Below are positions 34,500 through 46,089 of a stretch of 64,000 bases of DNA, piece by piece. The notes beneath the pieces are model-generated. The model had not been told where the DNA came from and did not search any database. It saw only the letters and a program-made list of their open reading frames with translations. Made by a program: the position numbers and the translations under genes. Each line of letters starts with the position of its first letter. The stretch's first letter is position 1. Source of the DNA: Kappaphycus alvarezii. Lineage: Eukaryota > Rhodophyta > Florideophyceae > Gigartinales > Solieriaceae. The stretch covers positions 1 through 64,000 of the forward strand of contig NADL03000748.1 in NCBI GenBank assembly GCA_002205965.3, read 5' to 3'.

Positions 34500-36530
34500 T
34501 AATGTGGACTTTGCAATAGACAATGCTTTTTGCCGGCGCAAAGCCGATGCAATACGAAACGAAGCTTTATCCTACTTCTGACGGTTAAATATTCTCGAAG
34601 GCGGCTTTCACACTTCGCTGCATTTCTTGGGCTTCTCTGTGGACCTCTTTAGCATACTCTTGCTCACGAAGTCTTTCAAGATTCTCTTCTCTCCTGAGCT
34701 TCTCGTTCCTAACAGTTCTTTATTGATCTCAGCCTCGTACAGTTGGTTATCTAATCTGCAGTCGCACCTGCTTCGGGTTAAAACGTGTTCTTTTATAGCT
34801 CAAAAGTGTAGCACTCGAATTTGGCGGTTCACAGGACATTGTATCATTAAGGTTGGAGGTGAGTGTGTCGGATGCTATGAGCAGAGCACTAATGTATTTG
34901 ATCTTACAAGGAGCGTCACAATTATTAGATGCACCCTAGATGATTATAGGATACGATTCTTTGTCGGATCTAGGGCAGTGATACAAGTCGGGAGCCAAAT
35001 CCCGCAGTGTCTAGATCCTTTTCAAGTTTCACGAGATGATCCAGTATCCCATCTTCGTCATTCTGACACTGCATAGCGAAATATTGTTTGAAAAAATTAA
35101 GGCAGGTTACATTAAACGAACGAATCACATTGCAGTAATGTTGGCAAAGGCATTTACAGCGCATATCAGGTTGAAGCTAACGTTGCAAGCGTAAACCCGG
35201 CCTTGACGGCAAAATTCATTACGAAGCTCCGGCATGAAATGATGGAACCTCTTATTGATGTGCTGGTCACATGATTGCAAAAAGTGCGATGTGTTCGCAG
35301 CGCTGACAATAACCTCAATCCTTTCCTTAATGCACTCATTAATGGACTTCCTATGTTTACGGGATGATTGCGGATAAGAAATCAGTAACTTGCACTGATT
35401 ATGGTCAGTGATCTTCCTTATATCATTGTTAATGTGTTTAACAAAGCCGGAAATACACTTCCATCCAGACTGCCGTTCTCCATGACCTTAATTACGGCTT
35501 CCAATGGAAACTAGTTCTCTTTTTTGCATATTTCAACAATATACTCTGGACTACTTCTGAGAACCCCGGTCACAGGAGCCTCCTAGTCATAATCGATTCG
35601 TTTTCCAGCGACAATGAAAAATAGGGCAGTCAGTGTGCATCTTGCTGCAGCAGCCAAAAATGCGTTTATGTGTATAATTGCCCCAAAATTGATTTAAAAC
35701 CTCTACTTCCCCCATTCTCCGATGAAGAGCAGTGAATGCGCGCTTCAATTTCCCTTCGGTCGCATCCAAGCTCGTTTTGTTCATATTCCATATACAGCAT
35801 GGATTGTCAAGTATTTCCTTATGCAGCATTTCATCTCTCTCTACTTGTTTAAACAAAGGTTCAATATGCTCGAAAGTCTGCGCTGAAAGCTTAGCTTGCT
35901 CCTTATTACCAATTTTCTTGTATGCTATTTCTCCGCTTCTAGCGTGGTACGCTTGAATAGCGTCTGAAATTGGCACACTATTTTGAAATACAGCTATACC
36001 GTCTGAAGCAATTCGTGAGAGGTCACAGCTAAACTGGTCATTATCAACAACAAAACCTGTCGATGCCGCTTGGCAGAGTTTTTGATAATTATTTTTAGTT
36101 CTTCTTTTGTAATGACCTGTCGACATCTGCGTACGCAACCTGCGCCAATCAAACGAGACCTTTGGGTATCATTTTCTTTTATTGCCTTTTTGAGGCGCTG
36201 CACAGTACCCTGGGACATCCCAGTAAACCCTATAATTTTCCGAATGGAATGGGATACAGCTCGCGAAAGTTTTTCTGCTTTAAGTTTTGTCGCGCTCTGC
36301 CTTTTCTGTTGCTCTTTACGCTTCTTGAAAAGAGCTCTTTGGCGGCGCATAGAGAGGGGCATAGTGAATAAAGGATCATAGGTCGCTGATTTTCGTCCTC
36401 GTCACCTTGTTTGCTATTGATACGACCACTGCTTATCTTTATCAGAGGAGTAAGAGAGGAGTTGTGATTATCTTGTGCGCCCATAGAAGCAGAGAGAAGT
36501 TGGATGCAAATAAGGTTTTCCCAAGCCATT
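34500..36530 (-). pseudogene. DDE transposon 1 (pogo/Tigger/jerky-like transposase)
   Basis: Minus frames give a basic N-terminus (MPLSMRRQRALFKKRKEQQK), an HTH (IRKIIGFTGMSQGTVQRLKK, about 36166-36240), then CCIWNMNKTSLDATEGKLKR (about 35730-35800), equivalent to the D-E-T...D...GK block of the second copy, and CDQHINKRFHHFMPELRNEF (about 35200-35270), the block after the last catalytic residue. The normal DET is NKT here, so the first catalytic aspartate is lost. The stretch 35280-35580 is too decayed to follow. I saw no convincing terminal inverted repeats. Confidence 0.75.
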
Positions 36531-36701
36531 TCGGCGGGTTACTGGTTTTATGGGAAAAATTGGGGTGTTTTAGTGATCGAAAAATAGGTTAGCCTGTGTT
36601 CAAAACTGCATAAAATAATTGGTACAAGTGGTTGGCATGGGGGAACCATGACACAGATGTCCGGTTCAAGATCGCTATAATGCTGGCGCATGATTCTATG
36701 G

Positions 36702-39347
36702 GTGTACCCTTTCCAAACGGTTCAATTTGGGATAGAAGGTCAATTTACGACAGTTTCGCGCCAAAAAGAAATAAGCGAAACACTTCTATTGCTGAACAGA
36801 ACAGAACTGAACAGGACAAAACCATTCTTCTGCTTCTCTGCTCTCTCTATACACTGGGACGGTTTTGGAGCTCTAATAGCTCAACGAAAAGCCAGGGCTC
36901 CAAAAATTCCGGAATCAATACGCCGTCAGACGAGAAGGGTACAAAATAAACCCATGTACAACAAGAAACCGATCAGGACAGTACTCGGGATCATGTGTGA
37001 CTGCGCCATGGACGGAAATTCAATGCACTCTTCCCTAACAGCTCAATTTGGGACACGTTGCAAAGAATTAATTATAAAATTACGAAGAACTGGTCCATAC
37101 TCCGATTACGTTTCACTAGCGCTCTAGGTATACGACGGCAGTCCAGATTGCCCTCAAACGAATCCTAACAAAGTTCTTCTACTCTTGTCCTTTTCATTTT
37201 AGCGAAGTTCACTCTAGAAGCTCAAGCTCTCCAAAAACAGGTTAATTTGGGACGCCATCACATATTACTCCCTCTTTTTTCTGCCTCTATTACCAGTTCC
37301 ACAACAACCAAAGCTGTAAACTGAAATGCCCGCAGTGGAAGGAGACGCTTTGAGCCACCCCGTGAGTTCCACCTTCGTCCTCTCTTCGTAACTGACTGCC
37401 CTTTCTGACGTCTCTCTCTTACTACGCGACCTAGTTCCAAAGCCCACTGCTTACCTTCACGTTCGCGTTCTTTGGCTCTCTCAGCTTCAACTTCTTCGGC
37501 CTTTTGCTAGGACACTGTTCTAACACTTCACCTATGGCTACAAACTCCGAAGGCGCATCTGCATCAAACGTGTTATACGCCTTCCGGTTCGCGCTTCGGG
37601 CTGTATCGGCAGAAAAAGATGGTTTAACGCCCATCAGGATCGAATTAAAGGTCTCAGAGTTGTTGAGGAGGATGCTGAGTTGCTTTATCGTTTGCGAGGG
37701 AGAAATTGCTGTTTATAATCTTTCTTGCTTCCTTCAAAGTGTCACTATCACTGTGTCGCTGACGTATCGAAGCTATTCGCAAGGCGGGCCCCGAAGCATC
37801 TAGTTTTTTCCTCTCTTCCTCTGCTCTATCCTTACAACCATATTACGATCTCTCGAATCCTTCGGCAAAGTCCGTCTAAAATGGAAACACACCAATCACT
37901 TTGAAAGCATTTGTAATGTGGGCTGAAGTAATAGTTTCATAGGCATGGATGGTGCATGCAAGACTGAAATTAACCTAGCGTGTTTCAAGAGTTTCTAAAC
38001 GACGAAAATCGTTACGAAGCTCCTGCACTCCTTGCTTGAATTTTTGGTTGATCGCCTGGTCACATGGTTGTAATAAGTGGGACCTGTTAGCAGGTTACAT
38101 CAAAGCTTCACAACCACTGCTGATGCACTCTTCCACCCATTCAATACCCTTCCGTGAGGAATGCCCATCCAAGCACAAAAGGTATGTTTCGCTTGGCACG
38201 AACAGGCGGACAAAGCTGTCCATATGTTTCACTGCTGCAACCAAAACTGGCTTCTACATCGAGTCATTTGCTGAACACTTTATAACAGTTAAACTAGGAA
38301 GCCAGTTTGTCATCGTGTACTTGGCACAAATCCTTGAAACCTCATCACTGAAAACCTTGTTATTGGGCACCACCAGCGCTCGTTCATGCGCTTAGCTTCT
38401 ATGATTAAGAAAAAAGGAGCAATAAGTCCTGAGGAAGTTACAACCACGAGAGCGCGTTATGTGTTGGTTATTACCGTAACATGTCGTCTCTGCCACGAAT
38501 CCGCCATGGTGGGAGTCTGCAGCATTGAAAGCTTTGCGTCGTTTTCCATATGTGGCGTCAACGTTCGTTTCATCTATATTAATGATACGATGAGGATTGC
38601 GTAAGAGTCCTTCATGATTGTCCGAGAGATTTTTTAATATCTCGAATAATATGTTGACGTGTGGAAAGTTCTCAGATCATAATTTCGATTGCTCTTTGCT
38701 CTCCGTTTTTCTGTAGGTAATACCTCTGTTTCTAGAACGAAAGGCCACGACTGTATCATCGGACGGAACCCCATTTCTCCACCCAACGAGCCCATCTACA
38801 GCAATACGGGACATCATATCTTTCGCGCCATCCACACCAATTGCGAAACCTCTTGACGCTGCCTCCTTTCAGCTGCTTACGATCATGTTTCTTTATCTTT
38901 GGTTAGTACTGTGTTTCGACCAGCGTGGGATGTTTTTTCTAAACTTTGGTCTAAGGCGGCCTGGTCTTTTGATCGCAGGAGCTTCTGCAAAGAACCGACT
39001 GTGGTTTTCGGGACTCCCACCATATCCGAGATGTGACGAACGGAAAAGCGCTCTTTCTTGATTAGTTTGACAGCTTCGCTTCAAGCTTTGCTGCGTTCGT
39101 CGCGCTTCTTTGTTCTGAGTTTTTGTTTTCTCGTTCGACAGCGCATTGATTCGGGCATTTTGGCACATCTGGCTTTTCCTTGAGCTATGCGAGCTCCAAA
39201 ATCGTCCCAATGGATAGGGAGAGCATAGAAACAAAAGAATGGCCATGTTCTGTTCAGCAATAGAAGTGTTTCGCTTCCTTTTTTCGGTGCGAAACTGTCG
39301 TAAATTAACCTTCTGTCCCAACTTGAACCATCGTGGAAGGGTAACAC
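36702..39347 (-). mobile_element. DDE transposon 2 with inverted terminal regions of about 245 bp
   Basis: 36702-36950 (plus) and 39100-39347 (reverse complement) match through ggttcaa.ttgggaca.aagg, aatttacgacagtttcgc and gcgaaacacttctattgctg. The outer ends are GTGTACCC and its complement GGGTAACAC. The transposase is on the minus strand between them. The inverted copy includes the transposase N-terminus, so the left end may be a partial inverted duplication rather than a plain TIR. The right end lies within LINE-3. Confidence 0.8.
37258..39120 (-). pseudogene. DDE transposon 2 transposase
   Basis: In order on the minus strand: HTH LIKKERFSVRHISDMVGVPK (about 39000-39060); FAIGVDGAKDMMSRIAVDGL (about 38800-38860); first catalytic block NPHRIINIDETNVDATYGKR (about 38560-38610); second CLDGHSSRKGIEW (about 38140-38180); third SHLLQPCDQAINQKFKQGVQ (about 38040-38090). 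These match the DDE_1 family, where DET, DGHxSH and LQPxD are diagnostic. A basic C-terminal tail follows (37260-37630). Frameshifts near 38890 and 38400. It would cut and paste the element; this copy is dead, but more complete than transposon 1. Confidence 0.88.
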
Positions 39348-39354
39348 TCAAAAA

Positions 39355-40060
39355 TATGAAAGATGCTCATATTCGAGACAGTGTAAGCGCTGAAGTTGAT
39401 GGAAGTTCCTGGGGTGATCACAAGGCCACCGTGGCGGAATGGCAACGTGGCTTTTAGCCAGGTGATATCGAACGTCTTCCCTTGAATTTGCTCGAAACCC
39501 TTCGCAGCCCCTTGTCAAATGCTTTGGCAAGTGGTAAGGTAATTTAAGGCGGGGTTGAGCGGAACAAGAACATAACCAGATATGAGGAGGCACAGAATCA
39601 GAGAATACAGTATGATATGAGATCTAGGGCTCGTTCATGGTGGAGAGGGATGTCCAAAATGACTCCGCCTTCCGCAAGGCCTTAAAGGCAAGAAATGCAT
39701 GCATCCGGGATTTCCAGTCGGGCTTCCAAGAACCGTGATAGCATTTGAAGCGAGGACATCGCCTGGTAAGTCATGTAGGAGAGGGTGTGGTGAGAGAGAG
39801 GGCCACCAGGTCGACGTTTTCTGAGGGTTACGGTTAACATGGATGCCGAAGTTCGGTCAGATCAGGCGCAGGTACTGGAGAACGGGGTGGGCTTATGAGA
39901 TGGGAACAATTACGGTTCCGTCGTCCGCGTACTACGTGTGAAGAGGAGGGCGGGGAAATTGGATCCAGTCTGTAACACAGGAAATGGTCCTTCCCTCGTG
40001 CAACAAAGGATATGGTCCTCCCCTCGTGTAATACAGGAAATGGTCCTCCCGAAGGGACCA
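39355..40060 (-). pseudogene. LINE-3, reverse transcriptase palm and thumb part
   Basis: The minus frame at 39920 carries the catalytic YADDGTVIVP. It is followed by HVNRNPQKTSTWWPSLSPHP and ITVLGSPTGNPG, the usual K-x-x-x-WWPS and VLGSPxG blocks, then KATLPFRHGGLVITPGTS near 39400-39450. A TAG just before YADD stands where TGG (HTWYADD) is expected. DDE transposon 2 joins directly at 39347-39355. The upstream part of the same ORF is at 41425-43085. Confidence 0.83.
39975..40055 (+). repeat. Three imperfect copies of a roughly 28-bp unit
   Basis: The unit resembles acaggaaatggtcctcccctcgtg(c/t)aa and occurs three times in a row just where the LINE-3 palm frame begins. It may mark the edge of the inserted block that extends to 41424. 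Confidence 0.75.
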
Positions 40061-40269
40061 GCAACTTACAACGATGCCTCCCCTGACTTCGCTTACCGTC
40101 ATTTCCAAATTTGTCTACCATCATCCCTAGATATTTTAATACTGTACCCTCTCCTCCGAATCAGCGTCTTACGTCTTTTTATCTACCTTCTTCATCAAGT
40201 TCACTCCTTATGTAGAATTTTCACGCAAATGCGCTACTGCAATTTCGATTGTAACTTTTTAGTACCCAC

Positions 40270-40982
40270 TCCAGTCCGCCTCTAAGGTGTACTTAAACCC
40301 ATTTTACCCAACTTTTTGAGATCCACCAACCCCTACACACACTACCCTCGCCCTCACACCCTCTATCCTCCATCCACAATCGCCCCACTCCATTTACAAC
40401 GAAAATGAACAACCTTCGCCCCTCCACCTCCATCACCAAAAATCGCCATCCCTGCCCCTAAAATCCATTCACCTACTCCCTTTCGGACCTACTGACCGTG
40501 ATGACTATCTACGCCGACAAACAAAAAAAGGTGATCGAATTCGTGCCTCGCTTGTTCGTCGAGGAGGAGGCGGAGAAGGTACCTGAGGGGCAAAAGTGGG
40601 AAGTCGAGGAGGGAGCTGGGGAGACCTTCGAGGAGTAGGCAGCCCCAGAATTGGTCTACGAGGTTAACGATGAGGAGGATGAGGACGAGGATGATGAGGA
40701 TGATGAGGACGAGGATTAGGACGAGGACGAGGACGAGGACGAGACGAGGAGAATGAGGGAAAGGGAGGCATGGGAAGTATTGGAATGGTGGGACCGGGAC
40801 TGGAAAGTATGAAACAAGTGGTGCCGACGCTGGAACCGGATGGGGATATCTTTAGTAGTTTAGATATCTCCCAGGAGGAAATAGAGAGCTATAAGTCGTT
40901 CGCAGATATTTGTGGGGACCGTTTGGTCAGCATGGATATTTTGGAAGATTTTTTTGGATCTGATGTAGATAATATGAAATAA
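40270..40982 (+). other. C-rich tract, (GAGGAC)n acidic repeat and small ORF
   Basis: 40290-40500 is C-rich on the plus strand. 40640-40750 is a GAGGAC/GAGGAT repeat giving Glu/Asp runs. 40770-40982 is an acidic 70-codon frame (GDIFSSLDISQEEIESYKSF ... DFFGSDVDNMK). The last codons overlap the LTR start at 40961. With two in-frame stops upstream I cannot show that a gene exists. It might be the 3' end of a Gypsy-like or cellular acidic protein. Confidence 0.4.
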
Positions 40983-41424
40983 GAGGACCATATCGATTGT
41001 TCGTTTCTTAAGTATCTTTTGTTTAGAATGCATCATCCACACAAAGTGTTTTTATGAAATTCCTGGTATCTTCTGTAGTTTTGTTTCGACTTGAGTGGTA
41101 GCCAAAAGTCTATATAAGCTGAGTAAGCTGCTTCCTCAAGGAGAGGTCAAGCAAGTTGGCAGACAACTTCAAGTCAAGTCCCGAGTAGTAGGAAGTTTAG
41201 AGTCAACTTCAGACCCAAGAAATATTTTTCCTACGCTGGTTGCAGGACATCAGTGGTAGACCTTGCCCCTTCTATACTTGCTTGTAGCCCTCTCAGCTGT
41301 ATTCCTTACCCACTCCTTTTTGTTCGTTCAACTATACCATGGTAGCACTTTTGTAGCTTGCAACACCTCTTTCTTGGGGTAATTAGTTCTGAGTATCTCT
41401 TCTCCTGACGATTTACCCCTATCA
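40961..41424 (+). repeat. Gypsy-1-family LTR, solo or truncated (464 bp)
   Basis: It begins TGATGTAG...GAGGACCATA like the Gypsy-1 LTR. It shares tctatataagctgagtaa, gagaggtcaagcaagttggc and the ending gacgatttacccctatca. It is shorter than 720 bp; one TATA block and part of the middle are missing. Flanks ggatc and cagtc are not a duplication, so it is not a clean solo LTR. To its right LINE-3 RT starts at once. Confidence 0.85.
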
Positions 41425-43085
41425 CAGTCCTTGCACAAGGGAGTGGAGGGCAATAGCGAAGAGCAAAATGCCGAGGGAATCGCCCTGTTGCGTGCCAGTT
41501 CGACCTCATATAAGGTGACGGCTGAAAAAGAGGCGGGAGGGAGCTCCGTACAGGAAGGAGACCCAACATGCGGCAGCGGGGATACGACCGATAGTCTGGG
41601 AAAGAATTTCGGAACGCTCAATTGAGTTGAAAGCGTTCCATGCCTCAACCTGAACGAGCCCGTGGGCGGTTTCATTGTTCTGCAGTTCGTGTATGCGTGT
41701 CCGAGTGGCATGGACAGTGGATTCCGTAGCACACGGCACGCCTACGCAGAGTTGATGGACTGCAGGTGGTTGGCCAACTCTTCATCATCCCGAATTCGTT
41801 TCATTATCAGGGGCCCTACAAGTCGACGGATGGCAAGGCCAATGGGTATTTGGCGGAGAGTGACAGGCTTCATCTTTCGGCAGGCCCAATAGAATAGCAC
41901 TTGCGACGAACTCGCTAGTCTCAGTGGGGTAATTCTCATCGACCGGGCTGTTGATGAAGGTGTTGAACCACTTGAGGGCCGAACTCCAGAGCTCAGCGCC
42001 GCCGGGGCATGTGCCACGGCTTTGAGTATGGAGGGGCAAAGTCCATCTGGACCGGGATTGCTGTGGTGCGGTTGTCGTCGCAGCTGGCGGAGGACTTCTG
42101 CCTCGATGAACTTGTACGGCAGGGGCAGGGTACCTCTGTCGGTTCGGATGGCGTGGTGGGAAGGAGCGGGATGGAGAGACCGGAGCTTGTCGGCATTTGC
42201 CGAGGTGGGCAGGACTGGTTGGGCCGCAGCAGTGAGGGCTTCGGCGGCTTTGTACGGGAGCCGTTGAGCAATGTCCGTTTGCAGCGGTCCTGTGGGGATC
42301 GGGAACGAACTGCTTCGTGGTGGATAACAGCACCGAAGGCGTGAGCAGCTTTATCAAGGAAACAGGACCACTATCCCTCGTGTGATAGGCGGATCCTGCG
42401 CTTAAGGGAGGCGACCAGGCGAGGGGGGTGCCGGTTGTTCTCGCGTTGGACCAGTTTAGCGAGAGCCATGATTTTGTGGAGGTTGACAGTGCGCGCCTGT
42501 GTAGAGCGGGCCTCAAAGAACCGCCTGCAAAGACATTCCATCAGGGAATGGAAAGGAAGGCGGATAGAATTTGGGAGATAGGGAAGGGAAGGGACAGGGA
42601 GTGCAAAGACCATGGAGGGTCGCGGACTTCGTTGAGCAGGTCTCGTGGGCGGGGCAACCATTACCCCACGGTGGAGGCGCGGGTGGTGAGGCCTCCTTCA
42701 TGTTGGAGTCTGGTTCAGGTCCAGAGGGACGGAGGCGTTTGCCAGGAGCGAGGTTTTGGGAAGGGGATGTGGGAGAAGGTTTGGGCAGCCGGGGTTGGTG
42801 GGATTGGCAGGCGGGGCGAGCTCGGGATAACGGGCCATGATGTCCGAGATAGAGGACCGCAGCACTTCGATGAAGTGTTATTCGGGCCTCCAAGCGCAGA
42901 CGGGATTGGAAGGGCGAGCGACTTCGGCATGGAGGGCGGGGGAGGGATTGGGCATCCGCAATGGAATGGAAATGAGAGATGATAGGAGAGGGAGGAGAAA
43001 CGGTTATCGGGGGAAGGGAGGATTTAGAGCCGCCGCGGAACGCGCCGTACGCGGATTGCATATTGGAGAGAGTCGGCAGCGGCAC
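41425..43085 (-). pseudogene. LINE-3, N-terminal and RT finger/palm part
   Basis: From high to low coordinates on the minus strand: a Pro/Ser-rich N-terminus (42513-43085), then FVASAILLGLPK and PIPIGLAIRRLVGPLIMK (RT block 1-2, about 41800-41930), CHSDTHTRTAEQ-type spacer, VQVEAWNAFNSIERSEIL (palm aspartate replaced by E in this frame, about 41640), and GTQQGDSLGILLFAIALHSL at 41425-41490. The frame is cut by the LTR end and resumes with YADD near 39930. Several frameshifts. This LINE type also carries the C-terminal endonuclease seen in LINE-1. Confidence 0.85.
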
Positions 43086-43236
43086 AAACGAGGCGGCATG
43101 CTAATGGGCGATGGGGACAAAGGTGATGGAGCCGGGGAACCCCCCAGCGGCTATGCCTCGCGGAGAGACAAAACGTTGCAGGGTGGGCGCTGGTCAAGTC
43201 GGGTGGGGTTTCAGAATGCACTCAATGGAGAATGTA

Positions 43237-43241
43237 CAGTA
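43237..43241. repeat. Target-site duplication of Copia-2 (cagta), left
   Basis: cagta precedes the 5' LTR and recurs at 46522-46526. Confidence 0.85.
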
Positions 43242-43361
43242 TGTCGAGGTATCATAATAGCTTACAGTAGGTACCTGCATTTTCTGTGTAAAGCCCCGTC
43301 CGCTGGCGGGAACTGCCGGTGCGACGGGAGGTAAGCGGAAAAGGAGCAATCACTCTCTACA
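43242..43361 (+). repeat. Copia-2 5' LTR
   Basis: TGTCGAGGTATCATAATAG ... CTCTCTACA. The terminal inverted TGTNGAG/CTCTACA is visible. An isolated copy of the start sequence (tgtagaggtatcataata) also stands at 46343. Confidence 0.88.
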
Positions 43362-43369
43362 GGTCTACA

Positions 43370-43384
43370 GGTTATGGGCCATTA
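43370..43384 (+). other. Copia-2 primer-binding site
   Basis: GGTTATGGGCCATTA, eight bases after the LTR. The ATG within it gives only MGH and a stop, unlike Copia-1 and Copia-3. Confidence 0.8.
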
Positions 43385-43559
43385 ACGTTCCACTCCGCCA
43401 ACTTAGTCAAGTCTCAACACTTGGTCAAGTCTCAACAGTCCCCCACCACATAACCATGACAATTCCCACCATACCTATTCCTGCATTGACTGGAGCAAGC
43501 ATCATCGGTCCATATGCCACGTAGAAGAGTACGCCGCCGACTACGGTTTTCTGGCAATA

Positions 43560-44300
43560 CTAAATAACGATACATCGCTGCAACCATCGATAAACGGACA
43601 CATATTGGGTCCTAAAAGCAAAGGAAAGACAAGTCATCGCCTCATCCATTTCCAATGACATTCCAACATCCTTCCCACAACTTTTCTCCGCCACTCCCCG
43701 AAAGACGCGCTGCCGGAACTGGACACTATCTAGGCTGCAGACAAGACGCCGGAACGACATCTTGAACTCATGCACCAAGCCCGCCAAACGACATTCTCTC
43801 ATAGGGACACCATCGACACATACTTCCATAAACATTTACTTATTCAGTCGTCAAATGGCGGATACAGACGTCCAGAATATCGAACTCGAAGCCATAACAG
43901 TCAAATATATTATACATGGACTACGCACCCCCCCAACCTCAGCGTCTGCGTCCCTGTACTCCACGGTGCCAGCATAGAAACAATTCAGAAGGCCAAGAAG
44001 ACGATCACCTCATACATCCAGCCCTCACCACCACAGAAACACAACACGGAGTGCCCACAACAAGGCGACCACAAATATCCCCAAAATACTGTGATTCCAC
44101 CAAATGTGGGGCAACCATGACACAGATCACCGCCATGCCATGCAACGGGCTCATGTACATTGGACCCCCGACTCGCACCCGCACAGGCAGCGCAGTCAAC
44201 TACGTACGACGAAGGCTCCGAAATGGACCCTTCCAGTATGCAGACCTGCTGTGAAGACCGGCCGCCTCGACTTCGTGGCGCCCGCACCTCCCACATGACC
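43560..44300 (+). pseudogene. Copia-2 Gag
   Basis: Frames at 43762-43977 (NIYLFSRQMADTDVQNIELE, VKYIIHGLRTPP) look like Copia Gag. A decayed zinc knuckle lies near 44090-44140 (KCGA..HDTDHRHAM in mixed frames). Several shifts. Confidence 0.6.
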
Positions 44301-44417
44301 AACTTCGATCACTGAATGGAGGATCTTCATCCAAATCAATAGGGTCCGAGCAAGTCGACCTCGGCCAAAATTACGCCGTAAAGGACGGCTTTTTGACTCT
44401 TAAATCTTGGACTCCCC

Positions 44418-44897
44418 ATGCTACCCAACCTTCTCCAAGAACCCCTCAACCGATTACACTCCGCATGTCTACACGGTCAACATGTCAGATGGGTCGACAT
44501 CTCCCACAAAGGGCACAATTCGCAGACACTATGCACCAAACACGGTCAGCTACTCCTAATCCCGCACCTGGTATACGCACAACTCTTCACGGACAACCTC
44601 ATGTCGGTGCGCCAGGCAACGGCTGCAAATAACTGCGCGGTAATATTTACACCATCTGGACGCTATATAACACTGATCAAATTGCTTCGCAAATGCGAAC
44701 GTATAGCCACCCACATACAACTCCGGAAAGGCCACTATCGCATCCCGCTATCCACGCCGCTCCCACCGATGCATGCAGCAGGGACAAATTACCCCACAAG
44801 AACACTCAAGGAACATTTTAAAACACGGAAGCCAACACAGACAAGAGACACCCCCCTGCTGAAAATCCACGGCGCCCCACCACGGAAGAAACGCTGA
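44418..44897 (+). CDS. Copia-2 pre-integrase domain
   Basis: One 159-codon frame contains HLVYAQLFTDNLMSVRQATA and AVIFTPSGRYI, then LRKGHYRIPLST, the beta-rich GAG-pre-integrase block that lies between protease and integrase in Copia elements (L.YAP.L..NLLSV). The HHCC zinc motif that should follow at 44900-45120 is decayed. Confidence 0.7.
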   Translation: MLPNLLQEPLNRLHSACLHGQHVRWVDISHKGHNSQTLCTKHGQLLLIPHLVYAQLFTDNLMSVRQATAANNCAVIFTPSGRYITLIKLLRKCERIATHIQLRKGHYRIPLSTPLPPMHAAGTNYPTRTLKEHFKTRKPTQTRDTPLLKIHGAPPRKKR

Positions 44898-45199
44898 AGG
44901 TTCTACCGCTGCCCACCCACAATCCTCGCGGCCGCAGGACAGACAAGACCACAAGGTAACATACCCCGCTCACCTGCCGTCACCCTCGCCGCGCCAGCGC
45001 AGACTCACCGATCTCACCCATTCCTGCACATAGGAGCTCAACCACATAGCCCCTTCTAAGCTCAACAGGATTGCCAAGCTCCATCCCTCTCTCTGATTAC
45101 CTGTTGAACTTCGCAACGGCATCCAACCTCTCCACTGCCAAGGATGCTCGGTAGGAAACTTCCAAAAAGCACCACAGCAACAGCACACCGTTCGCCCTT

Positions 45200-45924
45200 C
45201 GCCCGGACACATCCTTGTTGCCGACATCGCGGGACTTTTTCCAAAGATCCCGGAAGGACAACAATACTTCCTCACAGTAATGGACGTACACAGTCGAATG
45301 GCACACGTACACTTGCTACGCGAACGCAAGGATGCCGATGATGCCCTGCCTATCATGGTTGCCAAGATTGCCAGACACTTCGGTACGACTGCGGCCCGCA
45401 TCCCCTGTGACAACGCGAATGAGTTTCTCACAAGTCTACTCATCCGTCACTTCGGAATGTGCGCGACCAGCCTTGATCCAACAGTACCCCATACGCCTCA
45501 AGAAAACTCCATTGCTGAGAGGCTCAACCGCACGATCATGTCACGTGTACGTGCCACTCTCCATGCTACCCAAATGCCATTTGACAAGCATTGGGCGCTG
45601 TACGTTCTTGATACGGTAGGAAAAAACAATGCAACGCTCCACCGTTCCCTTGACGACATCCCAAGGCGAATTTGGGAAATACACAGACAGCTGTACTCTC
45701 CATACCCACGGCGCAGCCTCAGCCTCAAACCGTTTCGTATGTTCGGAGAATACGGGAACATACCTGTACTAAACGGCAATCAAGAAGAGTTCCGCCGATC
45801 GTGCTGTCCTGGTACGCTATTTATTCACTCCGGACGGAGCACACTGCCGCCTACTCAATCTACAGACAGGACAACTCCTCACGGCACGCATTTCCGACTA
45901 TCGACCATACAACCTCAACCATGA
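45200..45924 (+). CDS. Copia-2 integrase core
   Basis: The first aspartate is in LVADIAGLFPKIPEG (about 45214-45258). The frame 45280-45924 has MDVHSRMAHVHLLRERKDAD, the second aspartate in RIPCDNANEFL (about 45400), and the glutamate in QENSIAERLNRTI (about 45500-45538). So D-D-E is complete in this old copy. The frame goes on to a CCxGTLFI-type end. Integrase joins cDNA to target DNA. Confidence 0.85.
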
Positions 45925-46089
45925 TCCCAAAGAATGTTTCATCATGCGATACCACCTCAACAGACACACAATCCCAGGGTTAATCAATACCATGTCATCC
46001 CATACACAGCGCACACCACTAACACAGGAGAACCCACGGCCTTGCCGGAGGGCAGCCGCCAACCATCACTTCCTCCCCCACTCGACCCA

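Noticed and set aside
36632..36660. GNHDTD string resembling the Copia-2 zinc-knuckle region (44105)
   Set aside because: Match limited to about 18 bases and no Gag context around it.
40530..40982. Acidic-repeat frame as a real gene
   Set aside because: In-frame TAG codons upstream, simple-sequence origin, and overlap with an LTR start.
42009..42982. Long plus-strand frames in the GC-rich region
   Set aside because: Mirror of the minus-strand LINE-3 Pro-rich N-terminus and RT; no conserved sequence on plus.
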